Part shown: positions 1 to 8,915 of the stretch, in pieces
Numbering within the stretch: position 1 is the stretch's first letter
Layout of the letters: each line of letters starts with the position of its first letter
Assembly (NCBI RefSeq): GCF_020099275.1
Contig: NZ_CP083646.1
Location: 2,170,001 to 2,234,000, forward strand
Direction of reading: 5' to 3'
Length of the DNA: 64,000 bases
From: Corynebacterium falsenii
GTDB lineage: Bacteria > Actinomycetota > Actinomycetes > Mycobacteriales > Mycobacteriaceae
Made by a program: the position numbers and the translations under genes
Notes under the pieces: generated by a model
Database searches by the model: none
Seen by the model: only the letters and a program-made list of their open reading frames with translations
Told to the model about the DNA's origin: nothing

Positions 1-273
1 TAATTTACCGAGGATGGGAATCGCATCCTCCGGAGTGAGTGCCACCGTGGGCACCGGCAGCGTCTTGATCACACCCTTCGGCGTGGCCACATCTACTTTT
101 CCGCGCACGCGCCACGGCCTACCCCGCACAACGTTGAGACAAACCGCAGGCAAATCCCCCTTTTTCAGATCACCGGGGCCGGTAATCACCTGCCGACCCT
201 CGACACGTTCCACCCACAGCTGAACCCCACCCCGCACGGGCACCACAACGTGAAGTTGGTGACTGTAATCCAT
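1..273 (-). CDS. Hypothetical protein, N-terminal part (runs off left edge)
   Basis: An open frame on the minus strand starts with ATG at 273-271 and stays open to base 1 (91 codons). The visible protein begins MDYSHQLHVVVPVRGG and reads as a beta-rich domain (LWVERVEG, PWRVRGKV). A purine-rich stretch GAGGTGG lies about 13 bases before the ATG and could serve as ribosome binding site. I do not recognise the family, and the catalytic part, if any, is outside the window. It is divergent from putP with 270 bases between them. Confidence 0.55.
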   Translation of the reverse strand, partial: MDYSHQLHVVVPVRGGVQLWVERVEGRQVITGPGDLKKGDLPAVCLNVVRGRPWRVRGKVDVATPKGVIKTLPVPTVALTPEDAIPILGKL

Positions 274-543
274 GACTGTGTTTCTACCACCTCGACCGGA
301 CAACCCCACCCCAAAAAAAATCGAACATTCACTTTTTCTTACCTATACCCGTTGCACTCCGTGACACATTCGCTATCGTTGTGACTTGATGTTGCGCGCA
401 CCACATGCATGCCTTGTGGCGCTCGATCGCCCAGCAGCGATTGCAGCCACATGGCCACACCAGGCCACACACGGCTTTGGTGGTAGCGCGTTTCCACCAT
501 CATGCTGACTGATCAAGCTGAAACCTAAGAGGAGTGGACACAC
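274..543. other. Intergenic region between divergent genes
   Basis: This 270-base gap must hold the promoters of the left-edge gene and of putP. A T-rich block with TATACC near 343-348 is a possible -10 element for putP. I see no stable hairpin or repeat. Confidence 0.4.
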
Positions 544-2118
544 TTGACCGATCAAACATGGTTTGTCATAGCCATGGTGATCTACCTGATCGCCATGCTA
601 TTGATTGGCCTCTACAGCTATAAGCAGACTGACGAGTACGAAGACTACATGCTCGGTGGCCGCAACCTGCACCCCTTCGTGGCAGCAATGTCCGCAGGCG
701 CCTCTGACATGTCCGGCTGGCTCCTCATGGGTCTGCCCGGCGCACTGTACATGCTCGGATTCTCCGAGATCTGGATGGCCATCGGCCTGCTCATCGGTGC
801 TGCCGCCAACTGGATGATCACCGCACCGCGGTTGCGCTCCTACACGGAGGTGGCGAACAACTCCATCACCATCCCGTCGTTCCTGGAGAACCGCTTCAAC
901 GACCGCAGCCACGTGCTGCGCGTTGCCGCCGGCCTGATCATCCTGGTGTTCTTCACCTTCTACGTCTCCTCCGGCATGGTTGCTGGTGGCCGCTACTTCC
1001 AGTCCACCTTCGGCGCGGACTACCTCACCGGCATGATCGTGATCGCCGCCGTGACCGTGACGTACACCTTCATCGGTGGCTTCCTGGCCGTATCCTTCAC
1101 CGATACCGTTCAGGGCTGCATCATGTTCATCGCCCTGCTGACCGTGCCGGTCGTGGCGTTGCTGACCATGGACGATCCGGGTGCGATCTGGACTTACCAG
1201 CTGGAAAACACCTACGGCGTTGGCAAGATCCAGCCGAACCCGCACTGGTTCTCCCTGATCACAGGCGTTTCCTTCGTCACCATCATCTCCAACCTCGCTT
1301 GGGGCCTGGGCTACTTCGGCCAGCCGCACATCGTGGTGCGCTTCATGGCGCTGCGCAGCCCCTCCGATGCCCGCGCGGGTATGCGTTACGGCATCAGCTG
1401 GATGTTCCTGTGCCTCGTCGGCGCTGTGATGGTGTCCATCATCGGCCCGGCATTCTTCGGCATGGACGAGTCCATCGCCATCGTCGATACCAACAAATTC
1501 GAGACGATCTTCCTCGACATGGGTCGCATCCTGTTCCACCCGCTGCTGGCTGGTCTGGTGCTCACCGCGGTTCTCGCGGCGATCATGTCCACGATCTCCT
1601 CTCAGCTTCTCGTGGTCTCCTCCGCCCTCATCGAGGACATCTACAAGGGCCTGTTCAACCGCAACGCATCCGACGCCCGGTTGAAGAACCTCTCCCGAAT
1701 CTCCGTGCTGATTGTTGCCCTCATCGCGGGCATCATCGCCCTGAACCCAGATTCCGGCATCCTGTCGCTGGTTCAGTTCGCATGGGCCGGCTTCGGTTCC
1801 TCCTTCGGCCCGGTCATCGTGGCGGCGCTGTACTGGCGCAAGCTCAACGCTCCTGGTGCGGCCGCCGGCCTCATCACCGGCGCTGTGGTTGCCTTCCTGT
1901 GGGGTGGCCTGCCGCAGTTCGGTCTCATGGACAAGCCATGGGGTCTGTACGAGATGATCCCGGGTGTTCTGCTGAACATCCTGGCCATGGTCATCGTGAC
2001 CAACATGACCAAGGCTCCGTCCAAGGAGATCACCGACACCTTCGACCAGGCAGCCAAGCTGTCCAAGGTCGCTTCAAAGAAGAACATGGACTTCGAGGAA
2101 GCCGCCGAAAAGGTGTAA
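544..2118 (+). CDS. putP: Sodium/proline symporter PutP
   Basis: The 524-residue protein belongs to the sodium:solute symporter (SSF) family and imports proline with Na+ across the cytoplasmic membrane. Length fits PutP, and the N-terminus (LGGRNLHPFVAAMSAGASDMSGWLLMG) carries the Na+/proline-binding region typical of the family. Further helices run through FAWAGFGSSFGPV near residue 415. The start is TTG at 544, preceded by a good ribosome binding site (AAGAGGAG). A strong intrinsic terminator follows. It stands alone as a transcription unit. The assignment to proline rather than another SSF substrate is by family resemblance. Confidence 0.9.
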   Translation: MTDQTWFVIAMVIYLIAMLLIGLYSYKQTDEYEDYMLGGRNLHPFVAAMSAGASDMSGWLLMGLPGALYMLGFSEIWMAIGLLIGAAANWMITAPRLRSYTEVANNSITIPSFLENRFNDRSHVLRVAAGLIILVFFTFYVSSGMVAGGRYFQSTFGADYLTGMIVIAAVTVTYTFIGGFLAVSFTDTVQGCIMFIALLTVPVVALLTMDDPGAIWTYQLENTYGVGKIQPNPHWFSLITGVSFVTIISNLAWGLGYFGQPHIVVRFMALRSPSDARAGMRYGISWMFLCLVGAVMVSIIGPAFFGMDESIAIVDTNKFETIFLDMGRILFHPLLAGLVLTAVLAAIMSTISSQLLVVSSALIEDIYKGLFNRNASDARLKNLSRISVLIVALIAGIIALNPDSGILSLVQFAWAGFGSSFGPVIVAALYWRKLNAPGAAAGLITGAVVAFLWGGLPQFGLMDKPWGLYEMIPGVLLNILAMVIVTNMTKAPSKEITDTFDQAAKLSKVASKKNMDFEEAAEKV

Positions 2119-2162
2119 CCCTCAGTTCCCACGCCCTTCCCTAAGAGGGTGTGAACCTTCTT

Positions 2163-2205
2163 CCCGTCGCTGCAGTCTAAGGCTGCATGCGGCGGGTTTT
2201 CTTTT
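2163..2205 (+). terminator. Intrinsic terminator after putP
   Basis: A GC-rich stem (2163-2175 paired with 2183-2196, one G-T wobble and one bulged T) is followed by TTTTCTTTT. It lies 45 bases after the putP stop. Its 3' arm contains the ATG of the next gene. Confidence 0.8.
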
Positions 2206-2828
2206 CCCCTTTTGTGGCCTTCGTGGCCGCCCTCATTGTTCTCTTCGTTCTCTTCTTTTTCTCGACGCCACAACGCTCCCCCTCCAGCCGCCCCCACCAG
2301 GTGCTCGCAGCTCAGCTGTCCGAAGACCTCGACAGGGTTCAGCTCATCGATATGCGCGTTCGCGTGTTGGGGTATTCCCGGGAGCGCTTCGGCCACGGGT
2401 GGGGCCACCGCGTGCGGGATGGAATGATGTGTACGAGCAGACAGCACGAACTCCGCGAGCTGTTTGGCGGGTCAGGGTGTGCGCCTCCCCCGCCGGAGGC
2501 GACCGCACCTGACCCGTACACGGGCGAGACGATCCGTGCCGATGCCGTGGACATCGACCACTTGGTGCCCTTGGCCGCGGCGTGGGACTTGGGTGCGTGG
2601 TCGTGGGATCAGCGCACCAGAATGGAGTTTGCCAACGATTTGGATCGCAACTTGATTGTCACCTCGTCTGCGGTCAACCGCGAGAAGTCAGACGCCACGC
2701 TGTCCGAATGGTTGCCTACCTACGACGTGTGCGCCTACTCCACTGCGTTCGTACGCGTGGTGGCCGACTATCACCTCATGTTGCCGCGGGCGGACATGGA
2801 GGCTGCGCGGACGTCCTGCGGGATATAG
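2187..2828 (+). CDS. Membrane-anchored HNH nuclease-like protein (DUF1524 type)
   Basis: A 213-residue protein with one N-terminal hydrophobic segment (residues 5-26), so it is either secreted or anchored with its catalytic part outside. The C-terminal half has the actinobacterial DUF1524/HNH pattern: DIDHLVPLA at 122-130, then NDLDRNL near 150-156 and SAVNREKSD at 160-169, which supply the His and Asn of the beta-beta-alpha-metal fold. Two Cys pairs (82/98 and near 192/211) could form disulfides. Proteins of this type are widespread in actinobacteria, with unknown physiological role. The ATG at 2187 lies inside the putP terminator stem, with only AAGG five bases upstream; a later GTG start within the hydrophobic segment is possible. 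Confidence 0.7.
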   Translation: MRRVFFSPFVAFVAALIVLFVLFFFSTPQRSPSSRPHQVLAAQLSEDLDRVQLIDMRVRVLGYSRERFGHGWGHRVRDGMMCTSRQHELRELFGGSGCAPPPPEATAPDPYTGETIRADAVDIDHLVPLAAAWDLGAWSWDQRTRMEFANDLDRNLIVTSSAVNREKSDATLSEWLPTYDVCAYSTAFVRVVADYHLMLPRADMEAARTSCGI

Positions 2829-2955
2829 GGGCGGCGCGCTGAGGCGTGGGGTCAGCCGGGTTAGCTAGATCAGCCGGATGAGCTCAAACCCACGATGTGC
2901 CCCAGCCACACGGCGACCAAAAGGCTCCCCTCGGCGTGGGGAAGCTGCAAAACCC

Positions 2956-2961
2956 TATACT
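2956..2961 (+). promoter_or_regulatory. -10 hexamer TATACT, leaderless start
   Basis: TATACT ends eight bases before the ATG at 2969, so the transcript would begin at or next to the start codon. No clear -35 element is seen. Confidence 0.5.
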
Positions 2962-2968
2962 TTTTGGA

Positions 2969-3466
2969 ATGGTTATGGGTATGGCTCATTTTATTGTTGC
3001 TCTCCACGTGATCGCCGCCATCCTGTTGATCGGCCCGGTCGCCATTGCTACGTCCCTCTACGCTCCGCTGTTCCGCAAGGCCCAGTCCGGAGACGCCTCC
3101 CAGCTCGGCGCCCTGCAGCTGGCTACCCGCTTGACCCGCACCTATGGCTTCATTTCCCTGCTGGTGCCGGTTCTTGGCCTGATCGCCATGTTCACCGTTG
3201 ACGGTGCCGCGAAGGAGGGCCAGTTCCACGCTGCGTTGGTTCTCAGCATCGTGGCCTGGGGTCTGCTCGTTGCCCTCGTGATCCCCCGCCAGCGTGTGGG
3301 TCTGGTGGCCCTCAACGCAGTGCCCAATGGCGATGCCCCGGCATCCGCCAAGGAGGTCGACAAGGCCAAGGGCAGCGATGTCTCCAAGATTCCCGGTCAG
3401 GCTGCAATGTTCGGCGGTATCTTCAACCTGCTGTGGCTCATCACGGCCATCCTGATGTTCTTCTAA
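2969..3466 (+). CDS. Small integral membrane protein
   Basis: A 165-residue protein with four predicted membrane segments (around residues 6-28, 50-68, 80-98 and 145-163). A hydrophilic loop rich in Lys/Asp/Ala lies before the last one. Its organisation (IVALHVIAAILLIGPVAIA at the N-terminus) recalls DUF2269-like membrane proteins, but I cannot assign a function. I chose ATG 2969 because a TATACT box sits directly in front, implying a leaderless mRNA; ATG 2975 and 2981 are in the same frame and close by. The upstream in-frame extension to 2897 looks non-coding. Confidence 0.65.
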   Translation: MVMGMAHFIVALHVIAAILLIGPVAIATSLYAPLFRKAQSGDASQLGALQLATRLTRTYGFISLLVPVLGLIAMFTVDGAAKEGQFHAALVLSIVAWGLLVALVIPRQRVGLVALNAVPNGDAPASAKEVDKAKGSDVSKIPGQAAMFGGIFNLLWLITAILMFF

Positions 3467-3511
3467 AACACGCAGCCTTTACCAACCACCCTTAACAATT
3501 CCATACGAAAG

Positions 3512-3548
3512 GCGGGGTGGGCACGATAACGATCGTGCCCACCCCGCC
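3512..3548. terminator. Bidirectional terminator between the membrane protein gene and deaD
   Basis: A 16-bp stem (3512-3528 with 3533-3548, one bulged G) and a four-base loop lies between two convergent genes. On the minus strand it is followed by TTTCGTAT, so it probably mainly ends deaD transcription. Confidence 0.75.
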
Positions 3549-3577
3549 CTCTGCTGTGCGCTTTCAGCAGAAACTAT

Positions 3578-5791
3578 TTAGTAGTTCTTACGGCCTCCGC
3601 GAACCCCACCGCGGTTGTCGCCTCGGTGATCGCCCCGCTGAGAGCGAGAGTTGCTGCGGAAACCACCGCCGCGGCCTCCCCGATCATCCCGGTCGTGACC
3701 ACGGCCACGGAAGCCGCCACGATCCCCACGGTCGCCACGGTAATCACGGCCTCCGCGGTCATCCCGGCGATCTCGACGGTCACCGCGGTCATGGCGGTCG
3801 TGCCTGTCGTGGCGATCGTTGCGACGCTTGTGCGAACCCGGTCGGCCCTCCGGTGCACCCGGATCAGGCTCAATATTGATGAGCTGGCCGGACACGCGAG
3901 TCTGATCGAGCGCCTGGAACACTTCCTTCGGCAGATCTGCGGGAAGCTCCACCAGGGAGTGCTCGGCGAAGATATTGATGCGGCCGAAGTCGCGCGAGTT
4001 CAACCCGCCCTCGTTGGCCAAGGCACCCACGATGGCACCCGGACGCACGCGCTGGCGGTGCCCCACGGATAACCGGTAAACAGCGAGCTCATTGCCGTTG
4101 CGGTCCGTGACCTTCGGAGCCTCCTTGTTGAAGCGCTCGTCAAAGGGCTTGTAGGCGCCGCCGCCGGAGCGGTTGTCATCGCCGTAGCGATCCTCGCGGT
4201 TACGGCGTGGGCGCTCAGCCTTGGGCTGCTCCTTCATGAGGAAGTCCTCGCCAGCCTGGATCTGCGCTGCCAATGCTGCGGCGATGTCTGCCATCTCCAC
4301 GTCATTGTGCTCGCCGTAGTCCTTCACGAGCTGACGGAACACGCCCAGCTGTTCGTCGCCCAGGGATTCCGTGAGGGTGTCGCGGAACTTCTCCTTGCGG
4401 GCCTCATTGACGGCTTCGACGGTCGGCAGCTCAATTTCGTTGAGGCGAGACTTCGTTGCCTTCTCGATGGCCTTGAGCAGACGGCGCTCGCGCGGCGTCA
4501 CGAACAGGATCGCCCGGCCGGAACGTCCAGCGCGGCCGGTGCGACCGATGCGGTGCACGTAGCTTTCCGTATCGTGCGGAATGTCGTAGTTGAACACGTG
4601 CGTGATGCGATCCACATCCAAGCCGCGAGCGGCCACGTCGGTCGCCACGAGGATGTCCAACCGGCCGTCCTTGAGCTGGTCAACGGTGCGCTCACGGAGG
4701 TTCTGCGGGATGTCGCCATTGATCGCAGCAGCATTGAAACCGCGGGCACGCAGGCGCTCGGCCAGCTCCTCGGTCTCGTTCTTCGTGCGCACGAACATGA
4801 TCATCGCCTCGAACTCAGTGACCTCGAGGATGCGGGTCAGTGCGTCCAGCTTGTTGCGGTGATTCACCAGCAGGTAATCCTGCTCGATGTTCTCGCTGGT
4901 GCGCTGGGAAGCCTTGACCGTGATCTCCTGCGGATCCTTGAGGTACTGCTTCGACAGGCGGCGGATACCCGCAGGCATCGTTGCGGAGAACAGGGCTACC
5001 TGCTTCTCTGCGGGGGTGTCTTCCAGAATGCGCTCAACGTCTTCCTGGAAGCCCATGTTGAGCATCTCGTCGGCCTCATCGAGCACCATGAAGCGCAGCT
5101 CGGAGATATCCAGGCTGCCCTTCTTCAGGTGGTCAATAACGCGGCCCGGAGTACCCACGACGATGTGGGCGCCGCGGCGCAGCCCGGACAGCTGCACGCC
5201 GTAAGCCTGGCCGCCGTAGATCGGCAGCACATGCACGCCTCCGAGGTGCTCGGAGAAGGATTGGAAGCTCTCTGCGACCTGCAGCGCTAGCTCGCGGGTC
5301 GGGGCAAGCACGAGTGCCTGCGGGTGACGCTTCGATACGTCAATGCGGGACAAGATCGGCAGCGCAAACGCCGCGGTCTTGCCGGTACCGGTCTGCGCAA
5401 GGCCGACCACGTCGTGGCCTTCCATGAGCACCGGAATGGTCTCTGCTTGAATCGGGGAGGGTACCTCGAAGCCGACCTTCTTGACGGCCTCAAGAACGTT
5501 GTCTGGCAGACCGAGGCCATCGAATGATGGTCCGTTGGTCTCCTCAGCTACGCTGTCATTCACGCGCTGAGTCTCACCCCCGTTGTTGTCTTCTTCTTCT
5601 GTCTCTGGAACTTGCGTTTCGGCGTTCTCAGACTCCACTGCCTCACCAGTCACTTGGGGGTTCTCCCCCAGCACATCAGTCACATCAAGAGGGGCGTTCG
5701 CGCTTCCCTCTCCCTGCAGTTCATTCTGAGATACCGACTCGTCATTAACCGGCATGTTTACGTCGCCGGTGACGTTTTCAGTATCACTCAT
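3578..5791 (-). CDS. deaD: DEAD-box ATP-dependent RNA helicase (DeaD/CsdA type)
   Basis: This is a 737-residue RNA helicase that would unwind structured RNA in ribosome assembly and mRNA turnover. Residues 1-85 are an acidic, low-complexity extension. The RecA-like core shows the Q-motif (PSPIQAETIP, ~111-120), motif I AQTGTGKT (~132-139), Ia PTRELALQ, motif II DEAD (~238-241), motif III SAT and motif VI HRIGRTGRAG. An RNA-binding domain of the DbpA/CsdA type follows (VYRLSVGHRQRVRPGAIVGA). The tail is very basic and rich in Arg/Gly/Asp with HDR/RGG repeats, typical of DeaD RNA-binding tails. I place the start at ATG 5791 (MSDTENV); the open frame extends 30 codons further without family-like sequence. 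It lies downstream of the FAD enzyme gene on the same strand, 111 bases away. Confidence 0.92.
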   Translation of the reverse strand: MSDTENVTGDVNMPVNDESVSQNELQGEGSANAPLDVTDVLGENPQVTGEAVESENAETQVPETEEEDNNGGETQRVNDSVAEETNGPSFDGLGLPDNVLEAVKKVGFEVPSPIQAETIPVLMEGHDVVGLAQTGTGKTAAFALPILSRIDVSKRHPQALVLAPTRELALQVAESFQSFSEHLGGVHVLPIYGGQAYGVQLSGLRRGAHIVVGTPGRVIDHLKKGSLDISELRFMVLDEADEMLNMGFQEDVERILEDTPAEKQVALFSATMPAGIRRLSKQYLKDPQEITVKASQRTSENIEQDYLLVNHRNKLDALTRILEVTEFEAMIMFVRTKNETEELAERLRARGFNAAAINGDIPQNLRERTVDQLKDGRLDILVATDVAARGLDVDRITHVFNYDIPHDTESYVHRIGRTGRAGRSGRAILFVTPRERRLLKAIEKATKSRLNEIELPTVEAVNEARKEKFRDTLTESLGDEQLGVFRQLVKDYGEHNDVEMADIAAALAAQIQAGEDFLMKEQPKAERPRRNREDRYGDDNRSGGGAYKPFDERFNKEAPKVTDRNGNELAVYRLSVGHRQRVRPGAIVGALANEGGLNSRDFGRINIFAEHSLVELPADLPKEVFQALDQTRVSGQLINIEPDPGAPEGRPGSHKRRNDRHDRHDRHDRGDRRDRRDDRGGRDYRGDRGDRGGFRGRGHDRDDRGGRGGGFRSNSRSQRGDHRGDNRGGVRGGRKNY

Positions 5792-5902
5792 TGCGAACCA
5801 GCCTACGCCCAGCGAACGAATAAAGCGACTCCACCGGTGTGGCGCGGCCGCAATCGACCCCGCAGAAGAACCCGTCGGCACTACCTCAGCGCTACGCCGG
5901 CG

Positions 5903-7207
5903 CTACTCAGTATTCTCTAGCCGCTTGATGATCGCCTTCGCCGCCTGCTGACCGCTGCGCAACGCCCCGTCGATCGTGGGAGTCGCATGCTGCGAACCCG
6001 CCACCACCGTGCGCTCACCGATGAACTCCCCCGCGTGAAGAAGCTTGCCAGCAGGCGTGCGCCGCTGAGGTGGAATGACCGGAATGGCGTCGGCGATAAA
6101 CTGGCGCGTGACCAGCTCCCAACCGGAAGAGTCCACGCCAAACAGGGTGCCCAGATGCCCCTTCATGTCCTCGTCCGAGGGCAGCTCGGCTTCCTTCTTC
6201 GCCACCACGTTCGCAGCCACAAGGTGCCGCTCGGGTGCGTACGACGGCGCGGCTGCGGTCAGCTCAGTTGCCGCCGAGATCGGGGTGCGGCGGGCGCCAT
6301 CGACCACGATCATGGGATTGTCGCTAATGGGATCATCGCTGACGAACCACCAGGTCGCCACATCATTCGACGCCGGCTGCGGCAGCGAGACGAACCGGGA
6401 TTCCACCGCCGGATCCACGGCGACGATCGCATAGGGGAAGCGCTCGATGAGTCCACTGCCACCGACGTGGATATCCACACCATCGGTGGAATCCTTCACG
6501 TTCGTAACCTCGGAGTTAAGCTCAATGCGAGCGCCCGGGATGCGGCCCATCGTGGCGCTCAGTTCACCCATGCCGTTATCCGGGACGGCCAAAGTGCCGC
6601 GCAGCAGAGAAGCGAGCATCCACTTGGCGAAAATCGCCGACGACTCACCGTGCGGGTCGAAGAGGAAGGCCTCGATCAGCGGATCGAGGACGAGCTTGCG
6701 CATCTGGCGGTTGATGCCGAAATCGTCGAGAGATTCGGAGACGGAGACATCTCGAGCTACCCGAGACGGGCGGATCTTGCGCATCTCTAGGCTGGAGCGG
6801 TGCTTAATCTCGGAGGTCATCCACTTGCGCATGCCGAACATATCGCGGACAGAGAGCGCCGAGCCGAACTTTGAGCGCATGAAGGGCGGGATGAGGTGCG
6901 GGGCGCGGATGGGATCGCAGAACATCGCGAGTCCCTTGTCCGTGAGCGTCTGGAACGCAGGTCTGAACGGCTTGAGGTTAAGGGCTGCGTACTCGCCGGG
7001 CTGGAGGAGTTCCTTGACCGCGGGGTACCAAGCGTTCATGAGCTGCAGGCCGTTGTCCACGGTGATGTCGTCGAATTTTTCAGAGCGGATGCGGCCACCA
7101 ACGGTGTCCGCGGCTTCGAACACCGTGCATCGGTAGCCCGCGCGGCGCAGCGTTCGAGCTGCTGCCAATCCTGCTAGTCCGCCGCCGATTACCGCAACGT
7201 CGCTCAT
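5903..7207 (-). CDS. FAD-dependent amine oxidase / phytoene-desaturase-like oxidoreductase
   Basis: The 434-residue protein starts with the dinucleotide-binding motif VAVIGGGLAGLAAARTL and continues with FEAADTVGGRIRSE, the hallmark of the flavin-containing amine oxidase / protoporphyrinogen oxidase / squalene-desaturase superfamily. The C-terminal FAD motif is near VVAGSQHATPTIDGALRSGQQAA. The substrate cannot be told from sequence. Start ATG 7207 has GGGGAGAG upstream; the open frame reaches 12 codons further. It probably shares a transcript with deaD downstream. An SOS-box-like site lies in the divergent control region. Confidence 0.8.
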   Translation of the reverse strand: MSDVAVIGGGLAGLAAARTLRRAGYRCTVFEAADTVGGRIRSEKFDDITVDNGLQLMNAWYPAVKELLQPGEYAALNLKPFRPAFQTLTDKGLAMFCDPIRAPHLIPPFMRSKFGSALSVRDMFGMRKWMTSEIKHRSSLEMRKIRPSRVARDVSVSESLDDFGINRQMRKLVLDPLIEAFLFDPHGESSAIFAKWMLASLLRGTLAVPDNGMGELSATMGRIPGARIELNSEVTNVKDSTDGVDIHVGGSGLIERFPYAIVAVDPAVESRFVSLPQPASNDVATWWFVSDDPISDNPMIVVDGARRTPISAATELTAAAPSYAPERHLVAANVVAKKEAELPSDEDMKGHLGTLFGVDSSGWELVTRQFIADAIPVIPPQRRTPAGKLLHAGEFIGERTVVAGSQHATPTIDGALRSGQQAAKAIIKRLENTE

Positions 7208-7338
7208 CTGACTTCGCTCTCCCCGCGCACGACTGCGGTGCACATCGATTCGTTCACTGACCTGTTGTACTCAGCCGTCTACTCGGCAACGAAAACATGC
7301 TATCGCATGGAGATAATGCACGGTTCGTAAAAACGCTT

Positions 7339-7354
7339 TCGAATTTTTGTTCTA
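7339..7354. promoter_or_regulatory. SOS (LexA) box-like site
   Basis: TCGAATTTTTGTTCTA matches 10 of the 12 defined bases of the actinobacterial LexA box TCGAAC-N4-GTTCGA. It lies in the divergent region between the FAD enzyme gene (starts 7207) and the unknown gene at 7442. Confidence 0.45.
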
Positions 7355-7441
7355 AACTCGGTTGTTATCGAACGTGTGTGTCCACACTGGTGTCTAGCGT
7401 GAGGCGCGAACAAGGTTCCACATCCGAAGGGAGTAGCCCCA

Positions 7442-7864
7442 ATGGCTCAGCTCAATTCCGCCACCTATCACCTCAAAGACCTCGCCACCATGGCTGCGCA
7501 AGCCACCGCCATGCTGCGCCACCCGCGCAGTCGCATCCGCATCACCCCGGGATGGCGGGCACCAAGCCTCGAGCTCTCCGTAGGCGGGGAGAAACTCGTT
7601 GTGCATGTCTCGCGCCGCCGAATCTCACCACTCATGTGGGAGCGGCTGGCACACACTCCCCCGCCGGATGATGACCTGTTCTTGGTGACCCTGACCGCCG
7701 AGTACCCTCAGTGGCTGCGGGAGCAGGCGCGGTGGATGCTTGCGGACATCACTAGGGGCGCGTGGGTGGCCACCGACGATCAAGCGCGTGAAAGCACTTG
7801 GAATGCGCTCATGAGCAGTAGCGATCTTCGCCGAAATCCCTCCGAGGAGGATTGGGCAGCCTAG
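7442..7864 (+). CDS. Hypothetical protein (possible SOS regulon member)
   Basis: A 140-residue soluble protein of unknown function. It has a basic N-terminal half (HPRSRIRITPGW, HVSRRRISPLMW) and an acidic, Trp-rich C-terminal half. ATG 7442 is preceded by AAGGGAG at good spacing. A LexA-box-like sequence sits about 90 bases upstream, so DNA-damage induction is possible. Its TAG stop shares the palindrome CTAG with the stop of the convergent gene, so the two genes overlap by four bases. Confidence 0.6.
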   Translation: MAQLNSATYHLKDLATMAAQATAMLRHPRSRIRITPGWRAPSLELSVGGEKLVVHVSRRRISPLMWERLAHTPPPDDDLFLVTLTAEYPQWLREQARWMLADITRGAWVATDDQARESTWNALMSSSDLRRNPSEEDWAA

Positions 7865-8709
7865 CGCCGGGCCTCTTCCTCGAACTCGTCATCGTCGTTG
7901 TCCCAGTCACCGCTGTCTCGGTCGTCGTCTTCTTCGTCGACGTCGAAGTCATCATCAAGCTCGGGGTCAAACTCAGGGTCGAAGTCGTCATCGTCCTCGT
8001 CGAAGTAATCGTCCAGTGGTACGAGCATTTCCTCCCACTGCTCCGCCAAGACCTGGGCGGCGGCGATGACATCGAAGAGCTGGTCAAAGTCAGTAAACGT
8101 CCCCAGTTCCAGAACTTCACTGGTGGTCTCTGCGGCGTCGAAAACAACGTTGCGCAGGATGACTTCGCGGTCGTACTCCGACACATCCGAATCGTCGTCC
8201 CAGATCTCGCTGATCGCCTGATCAACGATGTCCTCGAACTCCTGACCAAACGTCGTGAAGGTCACGTGAGCCTCGGGAACGGTATCGGCTGCGACCAGCT
8301 GAACCTCCAGGCTCGAGGACGTTCCCACCTCCGCGTGGACCAGCAATGGCTCCACCGGATCCTGAGAGAACTCCAGGTCAGCCACGCGCTCGTCGTTCCC
8401 CTCGAGGAGTTCGTGGAGCACAGTGACGATCTGATCCGTCGTGACGTGCTTGGCAACCTCAGCCACCGCAGCATCGACGGAGAACACCACGCTCACGAAC
8501 GCAGGCTCGTGATCATCCTCGAGGTCATCATCAGGGCTCGCGAGAAAAACATTGGCGGCGGCCAGGCTAGGAGCCATGCCCGGCGCGTCAATCTCATGAA
8601 ACTGCACTTCCAGTTCAGGAGCGATGGGAACGAACAAAATATCGTCGTTCACGCGGGATTCGATCCCCTCCCGATCCAAAGCTTCTGCCAGATCTTCGTA
8701 AAATCCCAC
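7861..8709 (-). CDS. Hypothetical protein with strongly acidic tail
   Basis: A 282-residue protein I do not recognise with certainty. The N-terminal part (GFYEDLAEALDREGIESRV) resembles small YbjN-like or secretion-chaperone-like folds. Roughly the last 45 residues are almost all Asp/Glu/Phe (for example EDDDDFDPEFDPELDDDF). I chose GTG 8709 over the ATG 12 codons upstream because AAGAGGAG lies eight bases before it. No membrane segment or signal peptide is present. It is convergent with the gene at 7442 and overlaps it by four bases. Confidence 0.65.
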   Translation of the reverse strand: MGFYEDLAEALDREGIESRVNDDILFVPIAPELEVQFHEIDAPGMAPSLAAANVFLASPDDDLEDDHEPAFVSVVFSVDAAVAEVAKHVTTDQIVTVLHELLEGNDERVADLEFSQDPVEPLLVHAEVGTSSSLEVQLVAADTVPEAHVTFTTFGQEFEDIVDQAISEIWDDDSDVSEYDREVILRNVVFDAAETTSEVLELGTFTDFDQLFDVIAAAQVLAEQWEEMLVPLDDYFDEDDDDFDPEFDPELDDDFDVDEEDDDRDSGDWDNDDDEFEEEARR

Positions 8710-8915
8710 GCTAGTGTCTCCTCTTGGGGGTCTTCCCCTGCTCATGATTGGCTGACTAACGGTACGCCTTCAGGCTACTGTGTTGCGCCCGATTCTGCGT
8801 GTGGACGCAATGCTAACCCGGTGCGGGCAAGCTGTCACTGCTGGTACACATCCCTTTCAGGCACACACTCAAGTACATGCTCAGCCACACACTCAGCAAC
8901 GCACGTGCCAGTCGG

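Noticed and set aside
598-1539. Long minus-strand open frame (313 codons) inside putP
   Set aside because: It is an antisense shadow: composition is His/Gly/Asp-rich with no family pattern, and putP on the other strand is a complete, well-matched protein.
4307-5290. 327-codon plus-strand frame inside deaD
   Set aside because: It mirrors the helicase codons; no ribosome binding site or recognisable domain.
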